Positions 53,501-63,191 of a DNA stretch of 64,000 bases are shown one piece after another; the stretch's first letter is position 1; every line of letters starts with the position of its first letter. This DNA is from Siphonodentalium dalli (Eukaryota > Mollusca > Scaphopoda > Gadilida > Siphonodentaliidae). Location: NCBI GenBank assembly GCA_032622095.1, contig CP136065.1, positions 151,533,577 through 151,597,576 of the forward strand, read 5' to 3'. The notes under the pieces are model-generated. The model searched no databases and had not been told where the DNA came from. It saw only the letters and a program-made list of their open reading frames with translations. A program made the position numbers and the translations under genes.

Positions 53501-56500
53501 ATAGTTGTTTTAGACTTTTATGGTATTCCACATGAACCCACTTCGAAGACCTTATGTCCCTTTAATACCAATGAAAACTGGAACAGTAATGTCCTTAGAA
53601 ACCTTAGCTAAATTTTATGCTTCCTGTCAAAATGGTATGATTCAAGAATTAAAATATGCAAAACACACATGTCATTTATCAACAGAGCAGATAAGTCCTA
53701 CAACTATAATCAAAATGTGTATATATTTTCAATTTTTTAGGTGCTTTATAGAAAATCTGAATTGGTATGTCTTTATTTTGGAATGTTGATCCGAAAATTG
53801 TCTTATTTTTTTATTCAATATAACCCTTTCATGTCGGAAGCTTCTCTGGTGCAGCATTAATGTTCAATGTCAGGGCATTATCTTCTATGCGAGGCTCCCA
53901 AAAATAGAATGCACTGGCTTACAAGGTCAAGGTAAATATTGTTACGCCAATGTATCCTCTTATATATGTGAGGCTCCCTATGGGAGACTCGCATATATAA
54001 GAGAATGCATTGGTACAGGGTTTTTGCCAAATTTCAAGAAGCTCCATCTGGAAGAGTTAAACAGATGAAAGATAGAATTATCAGGTGTGTACTCAAACAA
54101 AAACTCTGAAATTGCTCTCATAACCGAAATCCCAACTGATTTAAATACAAACCTCTTGTAGCTGCTTCCATTTGTCTGTCTGCAGATTTGCTTTCATGTA
54201 AATCTCTGAAAAATAAAATATGTGATTTGGAGGGTTTAAACTCTTTGGCTAAAAAAAGATTAGATTTTATGCATCAGGTGAAGTGTTATAATAAAAAGGC
54301 CTAAGTATGATGGTCTGGACATCATTGTCAAATTTCATACGAAATTCCATTAAGGTTCGAAAACCAATATCTGAATTATCAAGACAGATGGTCGCATTCC
54401 TGGACACAAAGACTCACAGAATACAATATATCCACCACATGTTGTACAGCAATAAATCAGAGTGAAAAACAGATTAAGCAATATAATTCAGCTGAAACGC
54501 TGTCACTACATAACCGTTTCTAGCACTAAAAAAAATCTTAGAAAGTGTGCATTTCAACATTTTAAAGAATGTTAGATGTTAGATCGAGTTCATGATATAA
54601 TATCTGTTTGGGTTCAGTTATAGGATTTTCTCAACATATCTGTTACTTTTTTCCACTGGACAATGATCATATCGTTAATGGCTCAGGACACATCATTTAG
54701 CAGTGAAATAGTTACAGATGCATAATCCAAATTAACGCTCCCAAATGACTATTTCTTTGGCTTCGGGGGTGAAAAATATCTGATTGAGGAACCCACCCAT
54801 CAAAGTAGAGGTGGGCCGATAATCGGTATCGGTATCTGGCCGATAACTTTGTTATCGGTAACATATCGGTATCGGCAAAATATCACAAACTTGCCGATAT
54901 CATCGCCGATATAGAAGACGTTGCACAGATTACTACAGAACCGTTACAAATTCGTATGGATGACGGCAAAACGATGTAACACCAAGCCTGCAAATTAGCG
55001 TCCGGACACGGACATTGTCCGGCAGAAATTGCCCCAATGTCTGGCTCAATATTAATTCTACCTGACATTATGTCCGGTGCCGATAAAACCAATCCCAAGT
55101 ACAACAAAATGCATAGTTTCGCGATCGTAGAGAGTAGAAACGACAGATACGCGTGCTGTTTATTTACTGTAGTTATTTTTACGGTTATTATCGACATCGC
55201 CCATGTATGAAAGTAGCTAACGCACTATTCAATCGGCACACCTCGCCAGTTTCCGTCGTAAACAATGTCAAGGGCGCGGTGTTCCGAATGCTTACACTTC
55301 TTCTTCACAAGTTCTTGCGGTGTGATTTCAGACAACCTCATTATCCTGGTGATTCGTTTTGATGCGCATAATAATTTGTGCCATGTCCCATATGCGACCT
55401 AAAACTAGTCTATTACGGGAAATGGAAGACACAAAAAGGGCTGAAGTTTTAATAGCATTAGCTGGACATTGTATTCATTCCCCACGGGGCCTACACATAC
55501 CGTACATAGACTATACGTGATCGCCTGAATCCCCTCCATTGAATAAGAACACACCAGCAGTAGGCCAATGTACGATTTCACAGGGCGCCAAGAATGAACA
55601 AAGACAAAGTTAAACACCTCTGTGATGCCACAAGCTTTGCGACATGAAAAATACTTGATGTATACAACGTTACGTGCTGGCGGCTTAGAACAAAGCGAGC
55701 TTTCACTCAACACTGATTGATATCATTCACGGACAATTTAGCCACGCAAGACTCCGTGTTTTTATTTGTAGCATTTATTTCTGACGACTGAATTGGAATT
55801 TATTTTCAATGTATATATGACAAAATGTTTGTCCAGATTCCAATGTGTATGCGGAAGTTCTTTGATCGTCAATAAAGACTGCCATTAACTCGAAAGATTT
55901 TTAATTTATGCGTGCACAATATTCTGACATTGATGCCGCGTGCAGCCCAAACTTTAAACATAATTATTTCCGTGGGCAATCCTGATGTCATGCCATCGTT
56001 CCCCAAGTATATACTTACCGTCGGGAATTCACTTACTAGTAATGTCCAGTATACTTACCATGTTCACAATGTATATATACTTGTAGGCTACGTGTCGTCC
56101 CCGATTTCTATGTCGACATCCGCCGATATATATCCTTACACAGTATACACGGATGTTTCAGTTTACTTAAATTGTATTCATATTATTGGGATATATACAG
56201 GTCTGTATAATATATCGGTATCGGTATCGGTATCTGCCAATAACAAAACGTAATTTATCGGTATCGGCGTTACCGATAACACCAGTATCGGCCCATCTCT
56301 ACATCAAAGCTCAGAGTGATCATATCGATTTTTTTAATTTGTTATTTCTCGTAATGTGTAATTAGTTGTGGCACAGAAACGAGTCATCAAACCGATTGTC
56401 TCGGACAAAATTGCGGATGAAGATGGATAACTCTAAAATCAAGTGGTAATACGACCACATTTTGTGATAATACAGCCATGTTTCTTTGAACAACATGTTG

Positions 56501-59500
56501 ATAAATAACTCATTTTGGGATATTTTATACCATAGTTGACAGCGGTTAGCATTATTTTGTTGTAATTAATCGATTCTGATAACAAAAGGATATTTTAAAG
56601 AAATGTTGTTGTTGTAACATGATATGGGGACCATCTGATCGGATTGAGTACCTTTAAGAAATTTTCTCCAACATTCAAGCATGATAATGGTGACAGTCTT
56701 CTCACTATACTCACCTAAAATAACGAGACATAGCCAGATGTTTTCTTGCCAAAGTGATCTCTGTACCAAGTCTCTTCAGATCATCTCCTTCAAATTCTGG
56801 CAGATGTGGATACTGTGAAAAGTTATGGCATATACAGTAATAATCGACTTCTTAACCACAGCAGAATTATGGGTAACTTTTCAGGATTTAGGCGGAAATA
56901 TGGCTTGTTGCCATTCACTGGAAAGCTCTCATTACTGTATATTGTCAGGCCTCAAAATATAGTGCAGACATTTGCAGAATGAGGTCCCCAGAGATTGAAT
57001 TTAGTGACACTACCCCGCACAGCTAAATTCACCCTCTGGGGACCTCATTCTGTTTCGACCTCATGTTCTCTGGAAAGTATCTTTATTATCAAATTATCAA
57101 GTATTTTTAGTTTCTTTAGAAAGTTTTTTTTTTTTGTAGTTTAGTTTCTCTATATCCTCAAATTGGCAGATGATGCAATGCATAATCGAGGTGCCTAATG
57201 GGTGTACATCACCGTATTCACCATCTGGGAACTTAAATCTGTGTCTAGGTCTCCCATAGCTGATGAGGCCATGCAGAGTGAGGTCCCCAGAGGATGAATT
57301 TGGTGATGCTAGCCCGGTGTGTGTGGTAGCACCACTAAATTCACCCTCTGCAGACCTCATTTTGCAAATGTTCAGCACCATATTTTGAGGCCTGGAAAAG
57401 TTATATTGTCGAGGGAAGAAATTTTAAATGCATGGAAAACACCAGTTCATTTCTAACCCTTCCAACTCCACCAAAGTACATTTCAAGCAAGCCTTGAAAT
57501 AATGAGCCTGTCATTTGCAGAATGAGGTTCCCAGAGGGTGAATTTAGTGATGCTATCCCGCACAGTGGGCTAGCATCACCAAATTCACCCTCTGGGAACC
57601 TCATTCTGCTTAGGCCTTAGCAGAATGAGGTTCCCAGAGGGTGAATTTGGTGATGCTAGCCCGCTGTGCGGGATAGCATCACTAAATTCACCCTCTGGGA
57701 ACCTCATTCCACAAATGACAGGCTCACTATTTCAAGACTTTTATTTCATGAAGACTCCTAAAGAATTCCAGGATATATTTTCACAAAACCTATTTTTCTC
57801 CTGATGATAATAAAACTTTGGTAGAACTTAATCAATTACTAGCTCTAAGAACAAAACAGATGACGTCGCAAATGGCATGTTGTCTTCAAATGACGTCTCT
57901 TAGCATTCGAATGGTGAGCAAATGCTAAGAATTGCATTTCTTAGTCTTTGAATATTAAGTGAATGTTAGGCAAATACTTATTCAGTCTTTCCTCTTGGTA
58001 AGGGGTAAGTTAATATTGAAAGCATAAATTAAAACTGAGCTATTACCTCAGTATCTTTGAAACCTTCTGTTAGCAGCTTATGAGCAAAGAGCTGAGCATC
58101 AAAATTATCCTGAGCTCTATGGTATCGACCTCCCGTCTCAGCAGCTAGCAGACGTAAGAAATTGTTTGCCGTACTGTGAATAAAATTAAAAAAATATTCT
58201 TCAGTATTTAATAATGAGTGATCATTTTTTAAAATAATATTGGAGTGTTCAATTAAATGAAGGTATAAATGATGATATTTGTTCAAATATATTTCATTTT
58301 CCACAATAAATTAAGCACCGACGGAACTTTATTATGTTTGACGAGGGCATTACAATCATTGGTACATATATGCAAATCAAGAGCATTAATATCACTTAAA
58401 ACATTTGATAAATGTTAAAATAATAACATAAAAGCCTAATAAAACATATTTGATTACCTGTGCCCTTGTAGTTTATTAGGAGCCTCAGTTACCTATCTAT
58501 AACATGTATTTCATTTTACAATACAGTCAAACTTCATAAAGTCGAACGTCGGTAACTCGAATACCCGACTTAAGTCGAAGCCATTGCCTGGTCCCGGCTG
58601 AGCTTGTGTGCAAAGCCAATAGAATAATCACAGTTAAGTCGAAGGTAGATAAGTCGAAACGAAATTTGGTCCCACCAGCCAGCTTATAACACTAATTACT
58701 ATGGTTAAGTCGAAACGCCGTCGGCGATGCATCGCCATGTGATTATAACTCAGTGTGCTTCTATTCAATTGCCTAAAAAGCTGTAAAGTTTCCTGGAGTC
58801 TTTATTTGTCCTAATGCATTGTTTCTTTAACATATTAACGAGGTGCGTGGATCAATTTCCCCGTGTGAGGATTAGAAGTGAAGACGAGGTCATAGAGTGC
58901 ACCAAGCCCGACCCGACAATCGATAACGCAATGCATACCTGCGACATTGTACTGCGTTATCTCATGACCCAAGCAGATACGAGCGACGACTTAATGAAGA
59001 TACTGGGTATCAGCGATAAACTAATGAGAGATTCAACAACTAATTTTTTGCAGAAACCAGTCTTTGATAACCAGTCACTTCCAATCCTGAATCCCAATTT
59101 TTGTAAATACTATTGTAACCACTTCTGGGTCAAATGTACTTTTGTTATTTCTACTGCGAATTTGTTGATGTTTTCTTATCATATTCTGTGTTTTTATTAT
59201 ATTATTCAATAAATAATCAGAAAAAATATCATCTAGTCTGTTGTATGTGATCAGCATAGTCACTGACTATTGAATTAGCATGGGTATATAGCGTGCACAA
59301 GGTTGAAAACAATTATTATCGGATCAAAATGAATTCGACTAGTTGGAATTTGTGGTCACCAAATGGTCGAAATGGTTAAGTTGAACACACGTATAACTCG
59401 AAGAATTCGACTTAACGAAGTTTAACTGTAATATAAATGATACAAAACAGTACCTACCTATCTGCACAGTTGAAAGATATTGTGTTAACGACAATATTTC

Positions 59501-62177
59501 TGTCAATGTTCATATTGGCCAATTCTCTTAGCACCATTGAAGTGCTTGTATCAGGTTTGCCGTCACTCAACATGTAGATGGCGTCAATGTCATTATGCTG
59601 AAAAGCGTGCTGTGAAAGATATTAAATTAATTGTTAGTAATTAAAATAAACAAAATCATTGGGCAGGATGTATTACCATTTGTAGTGGCTTTTATAATAT
59701 ATCAACACAGAATGTTATATGTATCAGAAAGAATGACTTCTTACGGTCACAATGATGTACCATAATCTAGATTGTAAACAATGTGACAAGTTGTATTTTA
59801 TTATATTTCTGTTTGATTTTACAATTCATGTGGAGATCAGAACAAATGATATATATTCTATGGAATACAGCAGTTACACGCTCCATCACACACCCAACGC
59901 CCTTGTAATTGCATACCCAATTTTGCCCCAGTACACATAGTAATACTGCTGAATTGGTCTTTATCCCATGGTTTTTGGTCACTAAATAAAAAAAAACTGG
60001 TATTATGTTACACAGGTTTGCTGAAACTAGTATTTTGATACCTAGGTGTGGCTCATGTATATAATCGATTTGTGATTCGATTCGATTCGCAAATATCACC
60101 TCTGATTCGATTCAAGAATCATTAGAAGGCCAGTTCAGAATAACTATAAAAAAAACAACGAATTATTTTGCTATTAACTGCACACCGGTTTGCCCACGTC
60201 ATGAATACTAATTATTTTACTTGATCTCATAAAGGCAAGGGCACGTCATCGAAGTAACGAATGAAAAACTTAGGAAAATGACAGATTTTCTCTCACAAAA
60301 GGCAAGTTTTGTGAGATGGATAAATAAAATATGTAGCTAATGCGGTCGCTTAAACTGATTATGTCCCCTCGAGGATTTGGCATTATTCTATTGGACTTGG
60401 CATAGCCTCGCCCAATAGATTGTCAAATCCTGCTCATGTACAAAAATAGCTTAAACGCCTACACTATACACTAGCAACATATTCTAAATATATCTAGTTC
60501 AGCTCTATACCTACCTTTAGAGCATCCAATGTACATGTATTGCCATTGGCTCGCATTCTAGAAACCCATTCGATGGCGGCATGACAGTTCTCCTGAGTGG
60601 ACGGCACAATATTATCTTTCCAAGACTGACAAGATCCAGAAAACTGAATCAAGTTGAAACTGAAACAAGATTACGGGGTAATTATAAGCCATTAACTATA
60701 TATTTCATCTTACTATACATATAGATATTTTATGTATCAATGTCTTTACAATGTTCAACCATTTCTATACTAAATACTCATTGACGAGTATTAAGAAATG
60801 TTCAGATAATAAGTTCAACAAACAACCTAGGTCGTTTGTTGAACTTATTATCTGAACATTTCCAACCAATGAATATGAATCATTCTGCTCTTGTATTATC
60901 TTTTTGTTTGTCTTTCATCTGTTTGTATTACCTGAACACCTATCTAAATGAATAATAGACCCTTCCAATGTATACTTGTATAAGTGAGTGAAAGAATCCA
61001 TTTAGAATATAAAGGGTTAAAGGCCTGTGATGGTTTGGAGCCTCAAGTTATACCTGTTAATTCTTGCAAATTTGTTTTCTTTTTAAATATTATTTCCCGG
61101 CTTTGGGGATCAAAATAGGTTGATAAATATATGAACTGCATCTATACAGACTTTATATGCATCATACAGACTTATTGACATCATAGAAATAACTACTTCA
61201 AAGGCTAAAGTGTCAATTTTCCCCAAACATTGCAGGGCATATTATAATAAAAAGAGAACAATTTTCAAGTTTGGTTCAAAATGTTCCAGATAGGTACGTC
61301 TTGATATTCTTCCTACCTAATTATACATAATTTGGAAGTTCAAATGAGCCACATATGATATTGATAACCTGTCTTTATGCATCCTTTCTATTCTAAATAC
61401 TCATTAACGAGTAGTGAGTACGGTAGTTCCCTTAGGAAATGTTCAGAAAATAAATTATTAAAAACTTATTATCTGAACATTTCCCTCCAATGAATATGAA
61501 TCCTTTTGCACAAGTTTGTATTATCTGTTGACGGCTTATTTTTTCTGAAAACACCTCCAGATAATGGGAGAATCCATTTCATATAGGAAGGGTTAAGATA
61601 ATGATGATGGTGAGAAAATAAGTGGAGAAACATACAGTAATGCCCTAATTAATCGACTTCTTAACCACAGCAGAATTATGGGTAACTTTTCAGAATTTAG
61701 TCGGAAATATGGCTTGTTGCCATTCATCGGAAAGCTCTCCCCGAGGATATTTCCGACTAAATCCTGTAAAGTTACCCATAATTCTGCTGTGGTTATGGAG
61801 TCGATTAATTAGGGCATTGCTGTATCATATGATAACTGAATACTTGTTGATAAGTAATTAATTCCTATTTATTCATTTGTAAGAATGTTCGGCTAATGCA
61901 TGCACGGCTAAGGCATGCAACAAATATCCTTAGGATAGTATCTGACTGACCCACAAATGAACAATAGACCATTCTAATGTATAATTTTATAACAGATGGG
62001 AGAATCCATTTAGTAATTGAAGGGTTACTCACTCAGCTCTGAGTCTGTGTATCTGCTCCCATACTAGAACAGCCAGGTGTTTCTTCAGTTCATCCATGCA
62101 GGACTCCATTGACCCGGATGTGTCTAGTAGGAAGATGCATTTTTTGTTCACAACTGTACCAAACACTTGTCTACTGC
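50493..62177 (-). CDS. VWA3A/VWA3B-type gene, 3' part, seven exons
   Basis: Minus-strand exons 62177-62033, 60659-60515, 59609-59458, 58173-58047 and 56812-56715 splice with matching phases. Two further short exons, 54205-54153 and 50569-50493, extend the frame to a stop. The ~265-residue product holds one von Willebrand factor A domain with all MIDAS elements (DTSGS, then the Thr in NTCTLDAL, then LSDGKPD), closing with the family motif LAAETGGRYH and then FEGDDLKRLGTEI. VWA3 proteins are large intracellular proteins of ciliated cells. A VWA domain this close to the C terminus fits VWA3A better than VWA3B, but I cannot separate them firmly. The 5' exons are beyond the right edge. Confidence 0.82.
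50570..53285. other. VWA intron sequence (if exon G is real)
   Basis: AT-rich, few repeats; a segment at 52950-53260 resembles 1660-2160 ('gggacccaaggcactc', 'accaagaagaacatggagaa', 'tttgtcaacaaacatt'), so it is a dispersed repeat. No coding signal. Confidence 0.45.
53286..53424. mobile_element. Palindromic TA MITE copy, left arm mostly deleted
   Basis: 'cagtaatgccctatatgggt' joins directly to the centre, and the right arm is complete to 'gggcattactg'. Confidence 0.7.
53820..54060. mobile_element. TTAA MITE (ccctttcatg family), diverged left end
   Basis: 'ataaccctttcatgtcgg' to 'tctggaagagttaa'. It ends about 90 bases from candidate VWA exon F. Confidence 0.65.
54153..54205 (-). CDS. Candidate VWA3-type exon F
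   Basis: 53 nt in the correct phase: after 'ttttatttttcag' one base completes Arg, then DLHESKSADRQMEAATR plus one base, before donor 'gtttgt'. It is short and has no motif I can match, so the call rests on the good pyrimidine tract, open frame and double phase fit. Confidence 0.5.
54806..56301. mobile_element. hAT-type element, 1.5 kb, non-autonomous
   Basis: The ends are inverted: 'tagaggtgggccgata' at the left, and 'tagagatgggccgatac' on the complementary strand at the right, followed inward by runs of 'cggtatcgg'. The 8-bp duplication catcaaag flanks it exactly (54798-54805, 56302-56309), as expected for the hAT superfamily. Frames inside (for example 54883-55197 and 55405-55713 minus, 55912-56253 plus) show no transposase motif that I recognise. 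It lies between candidate exon F and exon E of the VWA gene. Confidence 0.85.
56715..56812 (-). CDS. VWA3-type exon E
   Basis: 98 nt, acceptor 'cttttcacag', donor 'gtgagt'. It reads YPHLPEFEGDDLKRLGTE, then ITLARKHLAMSRYF plus two bases. P.FEGDDL..L..EI..AR is a conserved linker just after the VWA domain in this family. A palindromic TA element starts 22 bases upstream of the acceptor on the transcript. Confidence 0.88.
56835..56937. mobile_element. Palindromic TA MITE, right arm deleted, next to VWA exon E
   Basis: Left arm nearly complete, then 'ggaaagctctcattactg', so the right arm has been lost except its tip. Confidence 0.7.
56960..57395. mobile_element. Two diverged 'gaatgaggtcc' MITE units
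   Basis: Units at about 56965-57052 and 57273-57395, both palindromic around 'tagcccg' or 'taccccg', with 200 bp of mixed sequence between. A minus-strand frame here (57097-57381) is a repeat artefact. Confidence 0.55.
57480..57745. mobile_element. Palindromic 'gaatgaggtcc' MITE
   Basis: Two palindromic units in a row: 'gagcctgtcatttgcagaa', 'gagggtgaatttagtgatgc' and inverse copies, ending 'aatgacaggctcac'. Relatives are at 26797-26950, 37928-38075, 56965-57052 and 57273-57395. No target duplication was resolved. Confidence 0.65.
58047..58173 (-). CDS. VWA3-type exon D
   Basis: 127 nt, acceptor 'attcacag', donor 'gtaata'. One base completes Ser, then TANNFLRLLAAETGGRYH to LLTEGFKDTE, phase 0. 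The FL..LA.ETGGRYH motif is the last helix and strand of the VWA domain in the VWA3 family. Confidence 0.92.
58524..59428 (+). mobile_element. Tigger/pogo-like deletion derivative, 905 bp
   Basis: Inverted ends 'cagtcaaacttcataaag' and (complement) 'cagttaaacttcgttaag', followed by repeated 'taagtcgaa' motifs, with TA on each side. The interior holds a frame at 58814-59212 that reads ECTKPDPTIDNAMHTCDI, then VLRYLMTQADTSDDLMKI, which I take as the C-terminal remnant of a pogo-type transposase. The catalytic DDD region is missing. It sits in the VWA intron between exons C and D. Confidence 0.75.
58814..59212 (+). pseudogene. Transposase C-terminal remnant (Tigger-like)
   Basis: 132-codon frame. 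The region around VLRYLMTQADTSDDLMKILG matches the tail of pogo/Tigger transposases in general pattern. The hydrophobic end (residues ~95-132) is probably not transposase. The DNA-binding and catalytic domains are absent. Confidence 0.5.
59458..59609 (-). CDS. VWA3-type exon C
   Basis: 152 nt, acceptor 'atctttcacag', donor 'gtaggt'. It reads HAFQHNDIDAIYMLSDGK, then PDTSTSMVLRELAN and IVVNTISFNCAD plus two bases. YMLSDGKPD carries the last MIDAS aspartate, and INTISFNC-type strands are typical of VWA3 proteins. A Tigger-like element ends 28 bases past the donor. Confidence 0.92.
60045..60130. repeat. Fragment with 'gattcgattcg' repeats
   Basis: 'gtgattcgattcgattcgc' and 'tctgattcgattcaagaatc' resemble the interior of the 809-bp hAT-type element. 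No ends were identified. Confidence 0.35.
60515..60659 (-). CDS. VWA3-type exon B
   Basis: 145 nt, acceptor 'cttgtttcag', donor 'gtaggt'. One base completes an Asp codon, then FNLIQFSGSCQSWKDNIV to RMRANGNTCTLDALK, phase 0. FNLIQFSG is the second strand of the VWA fold, and the Thr of NTCTLDAL is the expected third MIDAS ligand. Confidence 0.92.
60755..61020. mobile_element. TTAA MITE copy in the VWA intron
   Basis: 'caaccatttctatactaa' to 'atataaagggttaa'. The internal palindrome 'gttcaacaaacaacctagg' with inverse is intact. Confidence 0.65.
61380..61595. mobile_element. TTAA MITE copy
   Basis: 'catcctttctattctaaat' to 'ataggaagggttaa'. The internal palindrome is shortened. Confidence 0.6.
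61635..61822. mobile_element. Palindromic TA MITE copy in the VWA intron
   Basis: 'cagtaatgccctaattaatc' to 'gggcattgctg', with a centre deletion on the right side. Confidence 0.7.
61830..62032. mobile_element. TTAA MITE remnant abutting VWA exon A
   Basis: Keeps 'acaatagaccattctaatg' and 'gggagaatccatttagtaat'. The terminal 'gggttaa' has become 'gggttactcac', which on the minus strand is the splice donor context 'gtgagtaaccc'. Confidence 0.55.
62033..62177 (-). CDS. VWA3-type exon A, MIDAS core
   Basis: 145 nt after 'tttctccag'. It opens with two bases of a split codon, then SRQVFGTVVNKKCIFLLD, continuing DTSGSMESCMDELKKHLA and ending HRLRA plus two bases. DTSGSM is the DxSxS metal-binding loop on the first beta strand of a VWA domain. 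The donor 'gtgagtaaccct' runs straight into the truncated terminus of a TTAA MITE. Confidence 0.92.
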
Positions 62178-62423
62178 CTGGAGAAATAACAAAAAGAAAG
62201 TAAAAATAAGGTATATATCTATAATCAATCTATATGCATTTTGTCGCAATCTGATTCTTTATTTGCTAACGAGTCCCCTGGTGACAATCACAATGTTAAA
62301 TCACTTGTCAACAATGTAGTGATATGCATGGAGGATTTAAACTGCACAATGTCTTCAAGGTATGACATTATGAGTTAAGAATGCTAACCACCAGACCACC
62401 ACGCCACAACAAGGATTATAAAA

Positions 62424-62684
62424 TTAACCCTTCCATGAATGGAACTTCATGAAATTTTGTGAAAACCCTAGCTGAGTCAATGCATTCTCTTATATATGCA
62501 AGTTTCCATAGGGAGCCGCGCATATATAAAAGAAGACATTGGCCTAACAATATATTACTTGACCTTGTAAGCCACTGCATGCATTCTCTTAAATATGCAT
62601 AGGGAGCCTCACATATGTCAGAGAATGCACTGGCACAGGATATTTAATGCTGCAACAGCGCAGTTCCCGTCATGAAAGGGTTAA
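62424..62684. mobile_element. TTAA MITE (ccctttcatg family)
   Basis: 'ttaacccttccatgaatgg' to 'gtcatgaaagggttaa'. Confidence 0.7.
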
Positions 62685-62742
62685 CTTAAAGATCAATGAC
62701 AGTGCTTAAAGCTCTGATTTACATTGACAGGGTGCCTTAGAG

Positions 62743-63140
62743 TTAACCCTTTGAGTGCCAGGTCCGATTTTTGTATCAACACATATACCCTGTGCCAATG
62801 CATTCTCTTATATATGCGAGTCGACCAAGGTCGCCTCGCATATATAAGAGAATGCATTGGCCTAACAATTTTTCATCATTTGTTATTATTTTTTACAATT
62901 TTAATAATTTTTTCTTATATTGTTTAACAGACTTATTTTGTAGGTTTAGTGCCAGGGAATCTCACGTTTTTCATGGGCATCAAAATTATTACTATGAATA
63001 CTTGGTGATAGTTTTGAGTTATAACATGCCCCTAAGGTTTTATCCCGTTTGTTTTTAAATTCGCTATAGCATGCTTATATATAAGCATACCCAAAAAAAA
63101 CATTTTTTTTTTTTTTACAGACCGTAAATGAAAGGGTTAA
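62743..63140. mobile_element. TTAA MITE variant with longer core
   Basis: TTAA ends with 'ccctttgagtgccagg' and 'aaatgaaagggttaa'. It shares 'attctcttatatatgcgag' with the ccctttcatg family but has an unrelated AT-rich core of about 250 bp. It lies between two ~55-bp direct repeats (62689-62742, 63141-63191). Confidence 0.6.
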
Positions 63141-63191
63141 AGATCAATGACAGTAAAGCTCTGCTTTACATTGACGGGGTGCCTTAGAGTT

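Noticed and set aside
53520-53789. 89-codon plus-strand frame
   Set aside because: No homology recognised and flanked by MITEs. It does not fit the phase of either gene.
55405-55713. 102-codon minus-strand frame as a VWA exon
   Set aside because: Lies inside the hAT-type element and has no matching splice sites.
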